From: Spirochaeta sp.
GTDB taxonomy: Bacteria; Spirochaetota; Spirochaetia; DSM-2461
DNA: 10,152 bases
Assembly (NCBI GenBank): GCA_030635565.1
Contig: DAOVYP010000049.1
Span: 1 to 10,152 of the forward strand
Reading direction: 5' to 3'
Shown: piece after piece, positions 1 through 5,641 of the stretch
Position numbering within the stretch: position 1 is the first letter of the stretch
Layout of the letters: each line of letters begins with the position of its first letter
Notes under the pieces: model-generated
What the model was told of the DNA's origin: nothing
The model's database searches: none
Seen by the model: only the letters and a program-made list of their open reading frames with translations
Program-made: the position numbers and the translations under genes

Positions 1-11
1 CTTCTGGGAAA

Positions 12-536
12 ATGACATATCTTCCCGGACGCCGTACCGCCCTTACCGTAATTCTTCTTATCACATGGATTTCCTGCGGATACCTTAATGCCTTGACTCC
101 GGGAGATGAGCAATGGCTGTCATTCATGGAATGGAATCATGGTGATGCCAGATTGCCTGAAGATGAATCCATGGGCCTGCTTGCCGACCGGCGAAGTCCT
201 GATCCGCTCTGGGCGTCGGCACTGATTGTCTGTGACAGAGCATTATCGTCCATCAGGCAGGGTGAGATTCCAGAGGCACAGTTTCATCCCGATATTCGGA
301 TACCCCTGACATTGGAATTTACAGAGGCTTTGAAAGGTGGGGGGAAGGATATCTATCCCCGTTACGGTCTCCCGAATCGGGAGAACAGGCGAGTCACCGT
401 TCCGGTCCGATTGGCAGGCACCGGGCTTGTGAATTACGGATATATCTACCTCTCCAGATGGGAAGGGGAGTGGTTTATCGATCAATGGGCCCTGGATCTG
501 TCTGAATTCCCCGATACCGATCCCGGGGATGAATGA
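12..536 (+). CDS. Small exported protein of unknown function
   Basis: Protein of 174 residues that I do not recognise. The N-terminus looks like a signal peptide: basic residues near position 7 (GRR), a hydrophobic stretch at about 10-21, then either signal peptidase I cleavage after LNA (about residue 27) or lipid attachment at Cys22 (context WISC, a poor lipobox by general rules but tolerable in spirochaetes). The mature part is rich in acidic and aromatic residues. It ends in a segment at about 130-166 (VPVRLAGTG...GYIYLSRWEGEWFIDQW) that reads as consecutive beta strands, as in small periplasmic domains. The reading frame is open to the left edge, with no stop in the 11 bases before the ATG, but the signal peptide supports this start; GGGA just upstream is a weak ribosome site. 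The gene ends 7 bases from the convergent ATPase gene, with no hairpin between them. Confidence 0.7.
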   Translation: MTYLPGRRTALTVILLITWISCGYLNALTPGDEQWLSFMEWNHGDARLPEDESMGLLADRRSPDPLWASALIVCDRALSSIRQGEIPEAQFHPDIRIPLTLEFTEALKGGGKDIYPRYGLPNRENRRVTVPVRLAGTGLVNYGYIYLSRWEGEWFIDQWALDLSEFPDTDPGDE

Positions 537-543
537 AAAGGTA

Positions 544-1089
544 TCAGGAGATTTCGATGCCCGGGTGTTTCCTTGGAAACTTCTTTCCGGCAGCGACGAT
601 GTTGCCATTTTTTGAGAATACGACACCTTCATTCCAGTACTCAACGGCGGCAAACATGGCGTTGCCTCCGTCGTTATCATCACTGTTCTCAGTGCGGTAG
701 GACACATAGTCGGCGAGTTTGGTGTAATCCTCTTTGGAGAGACAGTCATGCCGTTCGACATTGAAAGTATTCCACTCGTCGATGTTCTTAAATCCTTTAC
801 CCTCGTCCTCAACGATAATCCGGGCTTCTTCCTTGGAGAATGTATACCAGACATTAATTTTCTTATTGGGATCGGACCTGTTGCCGTGTTTGACGGCGTT
901 CTTGATAATTTCGCTGATCTGTTGTTCGAGAAGGTTGATTTCCTTGATTTCAGGAGGTGCTTTCTGAACGATCATCAGGGTGAAATATCGGATCTGACGG
1001 TAATCGCTGGGAAAATCTTTGATGAACATGTCATCTTTCAAGAAGAGTACATGATTATCGTCCTGAAGGATTTTCTTGGCGTCTTCCAT
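544..1089 (-). CDS. GHKL ATPase, anti-sigma-factor (SpoIIAB/RsbW-like) kinase
   Basis: Protein of 181 residues consisting mainly of one histidine-kinase-type ATP-binding domain without a phosphoacceptor domain. The N box is at residues 60-70 (EIIKNAVKHGN, close to SpoIIAB/RsbW), the G1 box at 95-100 (DEGKGF) and a divergent G2-like segment at 140-151 (DGGNAMFAAVEY). An acidic insertion lies between the boxes, at about 104-139. Proteins of this type phosphorylate a STAS antagonist and sequester a sigma factor or another output protein. The STAS gene lies immediately upstream in the same operon, 8 bases away, so it is the obvious partner. The ribosome site TAGGAA includes the STAS stop codon and sits 5 bases before the ATG, so the two are probably translationally coupled. 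No sigma-factor gene is in the window, so the output target is unknown; the target could be a protein other than a sigma factor. Confidence 0.82.
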   Translation of the reverse strand: MEDAKKILQDDNHVLFLKDDMFIKDFPSDYRQIRYFTLMIVQKAPPEIKEINLLEQQISEIIKNAVKHGNRSDPNKKINVWYTFSKEEARIIVEDEGKGFKNIDEWNTFNVERHDCLSKEDYTKLADYVSYRTENSDDNDGGNAMFAAVEYWNEGVVFSKNGNIVAAGKKFPRKHPGIEIS

Positions 1090-1097
1090 TGTCGTTC

Positions 1098-1436
1098 CTA
1101 GTCCGTGAGTTTCCTGACCGCTTCCAACACATTACCGGTGATGGGAAAGTAGCCCATTAGCTTAGTGAGTTCAATCACTTTCTTTACCGAGCCCCGGACA
1201 TTGGCAATCAGAAGCTTAAGACTGAGTTTTTTAATTGTGGAGCAGATATAGATGAGGGCTCCGATACCGCTGGAATCGATGTATTCCACATCCTCCATGT
1301 TAATGACGAATTTCTGGATCTTCTTTTCCAGCATTTTCATCACCAGCTCTTTGAGTTTGTAGGAGTTGTAGAGATCCATCTCGCCATTGACGTCGATGAT
1401 GTATATGTCGGCGCTTTTTCGGATCTTCAGTTCCAA
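1098..1436 (-). CDS. STAS-domain anti-anti-sigma factor
   Basis: Protein of 112 residues, a complete single STAS domain like SpoIIAA or RsbV. It begins with a beta strand (IYIIDVNGEMDLYNS, about 11-25) and carries the signature YIDSSGIGAL at 52-61. The DSSG serines (55-56) match the site that the partner kinase phosphorylates in SpoIIAA. Dephosphorylated STAS proteins of this family bind the kinase and release its target. The start codon is TTG at 1434-1436, chosen because a strong ribosome site (GAGGAG) sits 7 bases upstream and because the protein then starts at the usual point of the STAS fold. It is the first gene of a two-gene unit with the downstream ATPase and has its own promoter overlapping the end of the PilZ gene. 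No phosphatase gene (SpoIIE/RsbU type) is seen nearby. Confidence 0.9.
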   Translation of the reverse strand: MELKIRKSADIYIIDVNGEMDLYNSYKLKELVMKMLEKKIQKFVINMEDVEYIDSSGIGALIYICSTIKKLSLKLLIANVRGSVKKVIELTKLMGYFPITGNVLEAVRKLTD

Positions 1437-1443
1437 TTTTTTG

Positions 1444-1449
1444 CTCCTC
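1444..1449 (-). promoter_or_regulatory. Ribosome binding site that fixes the TTG start
   Basis: GAGGAG on the minus strand, followed by CAAAAAA and then TTG. The spacing of 7 bases is near ideal. No other start codon in this frame has a comparable site, so this decides the STAS start. Confidence 0.8.
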
Positions 1450-1499
1450 AGTTTCGTCTAAATCCAGACTATGATGAAACTTGGCGGTAAACGAACAGG

Positions 1500-1518
1500 C
1501 GATGCCACTATAGCATCG
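1500..1518. repeat. Inverted repeat around the -10 box, possible operator
   Basis: The 6-base arms CGATGC (1500-1505) and GCATCG (1513-1518) are perfect complements and flank 7 bases that contain the whole -10 hexamer of the STAS promoter. One arm is upstream of the expected transcript start, so the repeat would not be a complete RNA hairpin in transcripts from this promoter. A dimeric repressor site is the simpler reading. In a transcript reading through from the PilZ gene it could form a hairpin, but no T run follows it. Confidence 0.5.
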
Positions 1519-1535
1519 GCCAATGTCACCGTCAA
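1507..1535 (-). promoter_or_regulatory. Promoter of the STAS-ATPase unit
   Basis: On the minus strand, TTGACG (1530-1535) and TATAGT (1507-1512) are separated by exactly 17 bases, and a TG one base before the -10 gives an extended -10 motif. Each hexamer matches the sigma70 consensus at five of six bases. The -35 box contains the TGA stop of the PilZ gene. The predicted start of transcription is near 1500, giving a leader of about 65 bases. Confidence 0.72.
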
Positions 1536-1858
1536 GAACGGGCGTATTGAGTTACCAACTTGTGATATATTTCCGAGTCGTTCTCGGTTGAATAATTCAC
1601 AATGTGAAATCCATAAATAAAATATTGTCTATCCATATTTTCCCAGCGAAGTTCGGCTGTAACCGTAATACGATCCAGACCGCTGGTTTCATCCGGCAAG
1701 ATCTGGAATGTCAGAATTTCACCGACCTTGTGGGGCAGGGCGCTGACTGTGACGATTTTACACCCTTCATCGGTAAGGTTGCGCAGATAGCCTGGACGAG
1801 AATCCATGACGACTTTCGCATATCCCTGATTACGGGGTTCCGTACGGTGTTCAGACAT
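1532..1858 (-). CDS. PilZ-domain protein, possible c-di-GMP receptor
   Basis: Protein of 108 residues. It shows the two PilZ ligand motifs: RTEPR at residues 5-9 (the RxxxR motif) and NLTDEG at 27-32, matching (D/N)xSxxG with Thr in place of Ser. Beta strands follow, with the late pattern ELRWEN...YGFHIVN (about 69-88) typical of PilZ barrels. Proteins with both motifs usually bind cyclic di-GMP and pass the signal to a partner. The protein is a lone PilZ domain with no enzymatic or membrane part, so it probably acts through another protein. Its ATG overlaps the last 8 bases of the upstream ATPase gene, and the ribosome site AAGGTGG lies inside that gene. This indicates translational coupling and makes the ATPase a likely partner. 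Whether Thr29 preserves ligand binding is not known. Confidence 0.82.
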   Translation of the reverse strand: MSEHRTEPRNQGYAKVVMDSRPGYLRNLTDEGCKIVTVSALPHKVGEILTFQILPDETSGLDRITVTAELRWENMDRQYFIYGFHIVNYSTENDSEIYHKLVTQYARS

Positions 1859-2375
1859 TGTTCCACCTTATACCCATGTCGATGCGTGTTCCCACCACCT
1901 TTTCGGAAGCGTATGGAACATCCTCTTCTTCCTCATTGTAAAAACTCACTTGAAATACGGGGAAAATCCTCCGTGCGATAATCAGTCCCATCCCGAACTT
2001 CTTGTATTGATTTTCTTCCCGGTATTCCTGAAAACGGCTGCTGTTGGTGTCAATGGCTTCCACCGATTTGTTGATGTCATAAGGAAGCTTGTCGATGTTG
2101 AATCCACCTCCCCTGTCGGTGATACGGATGTCCAGCGTATCATCCTTCACCTTCAGCTCGGTACGGATGACATCCTTTATACCTTTTTCCCGATGGGCCC
2201 TGAGGGAATTGTTGATCAGTTCCAACATGGCGTAGCGTGTGTGCTCGTCGTCATGAGGGCTGTCGGGTATAGTCAACCCGTTCACCTGTTTAAGGATCTC
2301 ATGGAAGGGTGCGTCACCACTGATGTTAATGACGACGCGTTTATATTTTCGGCCCTGGAATACTATGTGACGCAT
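1851..2375 (-). CDS. GHKL (histidine-kinase-type) ATPase, stand-alone regulator
   Basis: Protein of 174 residues with an intact ATP-binding fold: N box at 50-61 (MLELINNSLRAH), G1 box at 87-92 (DRGGGF), G2 box at 125-136 (KKFGMGLIIARR) and a G3-like VVGTRIDM at 160-167. It has no dimerisation/phosphoacceptor domain and no sensor, so it resembles anti-sigma kinases more than classical histidine kinases. However, its G2 box is closer to that of histidine kinases than the box of the neighbouring 181-residue ATPase. The first 40 residues form a short strand-rich extension of unknown role. It is the first gene of its unit and overlaps the PilZ gene. The ribosome site is weak (AGAAG before the ATG). 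Its target is unknown; candidates are the PilZ protein, the nearby STAS protein, or a distant sigma factor. Confidence 0.8.
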   Translation of the reverse strand: MRHIVFQGRKYKRVVINISGDAPFHEILKQVNGLTIPDSPHDDEHTRYAMLELINNSLRAHREKGIKDVIRTELKVKDDTLDIRITDRGGGFNIDKLPYDINKSVEAIDTNSSRFQEYREENQYKKFGMGLIIARRIFPVFQVSFYNEEEEDVPYASEKVVGTRIDMGIRWNNV

Positions 2376-2399
2376 TGACGCTTCTGGTTTACAATGAGT

Positions 2400-2404
2400 A
2401 AGGA
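2400..2404 (+). promoter_or_regulatory. Ribosome binding site favouring the ATG at 2412
   Basis: AAGGA lies 7 bases before the ATG at 2412. The earlier in-frame ATG at 2394 has no such site upstream, only TTCTGG-type sequence. I therefore place the start of the large NTPase gene at 2412, which removes six residues. Confidence 0.6.
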
Positions 2405-2411
2405 TTTACCT

Positions 2412-5354
2412 ATGCACTCTTACTCAATTTATACCGGGATATCCCATGTAAATCAATTAACAAAACTTCATCCCGCCCTGATTGCGAAAATTCGGGCGGA
2501 ACTGGATGAGATGGCCCTCCATTTCGGAGGCCGTTCGGTAGATGTCGGGTTGTACCATTTTCCGCCGTCACTGGGGGAAACAGCACGAAAAACCGCTGAA
2601 GCAGCGGCATCCATGCACCAATACCTCAGGGAAAACAACCGCGAACTGTACGGTATCACCGTGTTTGTTTCCGGCGGACCCGCAGATTCGGCTTCCACCA
2701 TGGATCATCTTGAACATCTATTGCTCAAGGTACCCGATGACGACGGATTCTGGGTTGATTCCGGAATACTTGATGATTTCAAGTTATATCTTGATGGTGA
2801 GGTTGTTGATGGTTTGTTTCGTGTAAAAACCCTGAAGGAAGCCGGTCCCAGGCTGGAAGAGCGCCTTCCCAACCTTCTGATACGTTCCGATCGCCTGAAA
2901 ATTGTCCTTCAGGCCCTGGAGAAGCTCGAGCAGGATGAGAACGACCGCACTGTACTGCTCCTGCGGGGTCGTTCCGGTTCGGGAAAGCGCGCTACTTTGT
3001 ATAAAGCGCTCAGGACTCTGTATCCGGACGACGGCGGTTCGCCTCTTGTTATTCCATTTGCAGAAGACGCCGAGGATCCCATGGAGCCGTTCATCCGGGC
3101 ACTGGGGGCCTCTCTGGCAACAGTTTCAGAATATCTGGACGAAGATGAGGGCCAATGGTGGGCAAGCGAAGGTTCTCATTTCCTGGAACAATGCAGAAAA
3201 GGGAGAATCTGGGACACGTCCCGGGATCAGGGGCCTGTCGATCTCATCCAGGCATTTGCCTTGTATGTCAAGGCTCATGTGGAACGCCGGAGGAGGAGCG
3301 GCCGGCCGGCTTATGTCCTGATTGACGGCTTTACAGCAAAATCCGAGTCCGTCTCCTGGCTCCGATCTCTTTTAACTGAGTTTCTCGGCAGAGAGTCCTT
3401 CCGGCTTATTATCGTCCGCGATTCCGATGAATTTGATGAGGTACTGCCGCTGCCGGGCAAAGGCCATGAGGTGACGTTCCGACAGCCGTTGGATAACGAG
3501 TGGATTTCCATCGTACGGGAGGCCGCCCTCGGGTCATTTCCCGACGAAAAAGAGCTTAAAGTACTCGCGATGAGCTGCGGCGCCAGTTTGTACCGGCTTT
3601 TTCACGGACTGCTGGGACGCGAACGGGGTTTCGATGCACAGACCGATCCCGGGGAAGCCCTGGTGGCGTCTCTGGACGATGATACCCGCCGCATTCTCTT
3701 TCTGGCCCATGCCGCCGCCGGCCTGACCGACCGCAGACTCCTGGTGGAGCGGATAGGTGATGATGATGTCCGGGTTGGTGAAAGGGCAAGATATGACGGA
3801 TTGGTGGATTTCGGTCTGATCCGCGAAGATCCAGACGGCCGGGTCAGAGGACTCCCCGGAGGCCCGACGAATGCCTTCACCAAAGATATTGAGAACATCA
3901 GAGAAGCGGAACGATTCGGCGAATATCTCTACCGACGATACGATGAAGGTGATCCTGTGGACCTCTTCCGGCTGTACCGTTATCTGGAACTCTGGGGACC
4001 GGCCGCCAGGGCCATAGCCATCCTGGATCGTCTCCTGGACAGCCTCTTAACCAACCGGCGGCTCCGGGCCGCAGGCCTGATGCTGAATGGTCCTCCCATG
4101 TCCCTCTCGGATCTGGACGGGCCGGATATGGAGTCCCTGCAGAACGTCGTAGGGGCCGCCCGGTTGCGTTACGTTCTGCTCACCGGGGGTGTCGATCAGG
4201 CCCGGATTCTGGTTCGGGAAGGTACAGTGTCCCTCATCAGCGGCCGCGGTGCCTATTCCGACCGCTTCAGGCTTCACAACGCCAGGTTCTCCTATGCCGT
4301 GGAGCGATGGGACGATGCCCTGACCGCTTCTAAGGAGGCCCTTTTCACCTTCCAGAAGTCCGGGGATCATGAAGGGGAAACCCATTCCCATCTGGAGCTG
4401 GCCCTGGCACTACTGGCATCGGGAAAGGTTCGGGACGCACTGGAGCATTTCGGCATCGCCAGGCGCATCGGCGCCCAGGTGAGCGCATCGTGGGGGGTTT
4501 TGAGGGCCGCCGCCATGGAAACCGTCACCCAGTTCCTGTTCGGGAATCTGCCACGGGCCATGAGGGAATGCCGGGAGTTCCGGGATACCGCTCATCGAGG
4601 AGGACGGCGCGACCTCTGGCTTCTTCTCACCCTCAGCGCCGTTCGTATCGCATGGGAACTGGGTCGATACGGCGAGGCTGCGACCCTGGCCGAAGAGGGC
4701 TGCAAGACCGCTCGTTTTTACGGACTGAATGATGAGGGGGCGGTGATGGAGCTGTGGAAAGGACGCAGTCTCCTGGCCGAGGGGACCACCGCGGGAAAAG
4801 CTGATGGACGAAGTCTGCTCCTCAAAACGGAAAACTCAAGGGAAGCTCAGACATTCCTGGCCGAAGCCGCCTATTTTTCGGGGGACTCCAGCGCCGCCAG
4901 GCTCTACATCGGAAAGGCCCTCTCAGGAGAACGAATAAGCTGCCGTCTTCAAGGTGAAGCCGATGACTGGTCTGATGGTTTTTTTCCCATCGAAGGTCGC
5001 CTTTCGGACTCAAACGGGCCCCTGGACGTTCTGGGTGAGTGGATCGAGGGCTTTGACGCCTTCCTGGCGGCCGATAGCGGCGATACCGGTGCCATTGAGC
5101 GCCTGACGGCTCTATTGGAGAAGGACGGCCGCCGTGTGCCCAGGCCCTTCAGCTATCAGTACGCCCTCTGGGCTGCCCTGGTAACCCCGGAAGGAGAACG
5201 GGAGATGCAGACCCGATTCATGAGCCGGGCCTTCAATGACCTCCAGGATCGAGCCGGCCGCTTCGACGACAATCAGGCCAAGCATGCCTGGCTCTCGGCA
5301 AACCCCTGGAATAAGCTTCTCATGGAGGAAGCCCAGCGGCGGAAATTTCTGTAG
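2412..5354 (+). CDS. Cyclase-like / P-loop NTPase / TPR signalling protein
   Basis: Protein of about 980 residues, probably cytoplasmic, with no signal peptide or membrane segment. Residues 2-139 follow the outline of a class III nucleotide cyclase domain: a strand, a long helix, HFGG at 37-40, another helix, ITVFVSGG at about 82-89, and a closing strand GLFRVK. The usual first metal Asp is absent, so catalysis is doubtful. Next comes a P-loop NTPase: Walker A GRSGSGKR at 186-193 (Arg where Ser/Thr is expected) and Walker B YVLID at 301-305. From about 500 onward it is helical, with TPR-like repeats at about 584-844, and it ends in a helix with NPWNKLL. The order cyclase, NTPase, TPR is known from large soluble cyclases and STAND-type regulators. 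It is divergent from the ATPase-PilZ unit. An alternative start is ATG 2394. The fold call for the N-terminus is inference. Confidence 0.78.
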   Translation: MHSYSIYTGISHVNQLTKLHPALIAKIRAELDEMALHFGGRSVDVGLYHFPPSLGETARKTAEAAASMHQYLRENNRELYGITVFVSGGPADSASTMDHLEHLLLKVPDDDGFWVDSGILDDFKLYLDGEVVDGLFRVKTLKEAGPRLEERLPNLLIRSDRLKIVLQALEKLEQDENDRTVLLLRGRSGSGKRATLYKALRTLYPDDGGSPLVIPFAEDAEDPMEPFIRALGASLATVSEYLDEDEGQWWASEGSHFLEQCRKGRIWDTSRDQGPVDLIQAFALYVKAHVERRRRSGRPAYVLIDGFTAKSESVSWLRSLLTEFLGRESFRLIIVRDSDEFDEVLPLPGKGHEVTFRQPLDNEWISIVREAALGSFPDEKELKVLAMSCGASLYRLFHGLLGRERGFDAQTDPGEALVASLDDDTRRILFLAHAAAGLTDRRLLVERIGDDDVRVGERARYDGLVDFGLIREDPDGRVRGLPGGPTNAFTKDIENIREAERFGEYLYRRYDEGDPVDLFRLYRYLELWGPAARAIAILDRLLDSLLTNRRLRAAGLMLNGPPMSLSDLDGPDMESLQNVVGAARLRYVLLTGGVDQARILVREGTVSLISGRGAYSDRFRLHNARFSYAVERWDDALTASKEALFTFQKSGDHEGETHSHLELALALLASGKVRDALEHFGIARRIGAQVSASWGVLRAAAMETVTQFLFGNLPRAMRECREFRDTAHRGGRRDLWLLLTLSAVRIAWELGRYGEAATLAEEGCKTARFYGLNDEGAVMELWKGRSLLAEGTTAGKADGRSLLLKTENSREAQTFLAEAAYFSGDSSAARLYIGKALSGERISCRLQGEADDWSDGFFPIEGRLSDSNGPLDVLGEWIEGFDAFLAADSGDTGAIERLTALLEKDGRRVPRPFSYQYALWAALVTPEGEREMQTRFMSRAFNDLQDRAGRFDDNQAKHAWLSANPWNKLLMEEAQRRKFL
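2428..2456 (-). promoter_or_regulatory. Promoter of the ATPase-PilZ unit
   Basis: On the minus strand, TTGATT (2451-2456) and TATAAA (2428-2433) are separated by 17 bases. This would start transcription near 2421, about 45 bases before the ATPase ATG. The promoter lies inside the first codons of the divergent large NTPase gene. The spacer contains the perfect 10-base palindrome GGGATATCCC (2436-2445), which may be coincidental because it is also coding sequence. Confidence 0.55.
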
Positions 5355-5393
5355 GGACAGCAGCAGCCTCAAGCTGGAGCTGTCCGGGGGGGT
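5355..5393 (+). terminator. Hairpin after the NTPase gene, weak terminator candidate
   Basis: GGACAGC (5355-5361) pairs with GCTGTCC (5379-5385), and an inner CAGC/GCTG stem closes a 5-base loop. The hairpin begins right after the stop codon. It is followed by seven G residues and then TTGTTT rather than a clean T run, so termination may be poor or the hairpin may have another role. Confidence 0.4.
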
Positions 5394-5400
5394 TGTTTAG

Positions 5401-5430
5401 TTGACATTCAGAGGCTCTCCGCGTTACATT
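5401..5430 (+). promoter_or_regulatory. Promoter of the tRNA gene
   Basis: A perfect TTGACA (5401-5406) is followed after 18 bases by TACATT (5425-5430). The bases after the -10 are GC-rich (TGCGCTC), as at stable-RNA promoters under stringent control. The predicted start is near 5437, only a few bases before the mature tRNA. Confidence 0.65.
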
Positions 5431-5443
5431 TGCGCTCGGCTTC

Positions 5444-5516
5444 GGTGGCGTAGCTCAGCTGGTAGAGCAATCGGCTCATATCCGATCGGTCAGGGGTTCA
5501 AGTCCCTTCGCCACTA
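5444..5516 (+). tRNA. tRNA with anticodon CAT, probably elongator tRNA-Met
   Basis: All arms of a 73-base cloverleaf can be traced. Acceptor 5444-5450 pairs with 5509-5515, the D stem is GCTC/GAGC, the anticodon stem is ATCGG/CCGAT around the loop CTCATAT (anticodon CAT at 5477-5479), and the T arm is AGGGG-TTCAAGT-CCCTT. The discriminator is A5516 and CCA is not encoded. The D stem and the anticodon stem lack initiator features (no A11-U24 pair, no run of three G-C pairs with G at 29), so this is not tRNA-fMet. tRNA-Ile2, in which CAT is read as lysidine-modified, remains possible. Two small oddities are a terminal G1-U72 wobble pair and T at position 38. Confidence 0.92.
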
Positions 5517-5561
5517 ATCCGGAGCAACACCCGGCCCTGTGCCGTGGTTTCATATAGAGAG

Positions 5562-5593
5562 AGGGTCGTTCCCCTTGGGGTGCGGCCCTTTTT
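5562..5593 (+). terminator. Rho-independent terminator after the tRNA
   Basis: The stem AGGGTCG (5562-5568) pairs with CGGCCCT (5583-5589), including one G-U pair, around an inner CCCC..GGGG element. It runs straight into five T residues (5589-5593). This ends the single-gene tRNA transcript before the SET-domain gene. Confidence 0.82.
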
Positions 5594-5641
5594 GTCGATC
5601 GGAATACATGCAACAACCACGATTTTCAGTTATTTTACTAC

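Noticed and set aside
243..854. Open frame of 203 codons on the minus strand across the two convergent genes
   Set aside because: Its composition (rich in Ser, Thr, Pro, Arg) is that of an out-of-frame reading, and it overlaps two better-supported genes.
748..1101. Open frame of 117 codons on the plus strand opposite the STAS-linked ATPase
   Set aside because: It is antisense to a gene with clear N and G1 boxes, has no family features and no independent ribosome site worth noting.
2367..2395. Possible plus-strand promoter GTGACG-N17-TACAAT for the NTPase gene
   Set aside because: The implied transcript start (about 2402) would fall inside the AAGGA ribosome site, and the -35 match is weak.
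5444..5600. tRNA gene as an integration site for a mobile element
   Set aside because: No integrase gene and no repeat of the tRNA 3' end is visible downstream in the window.
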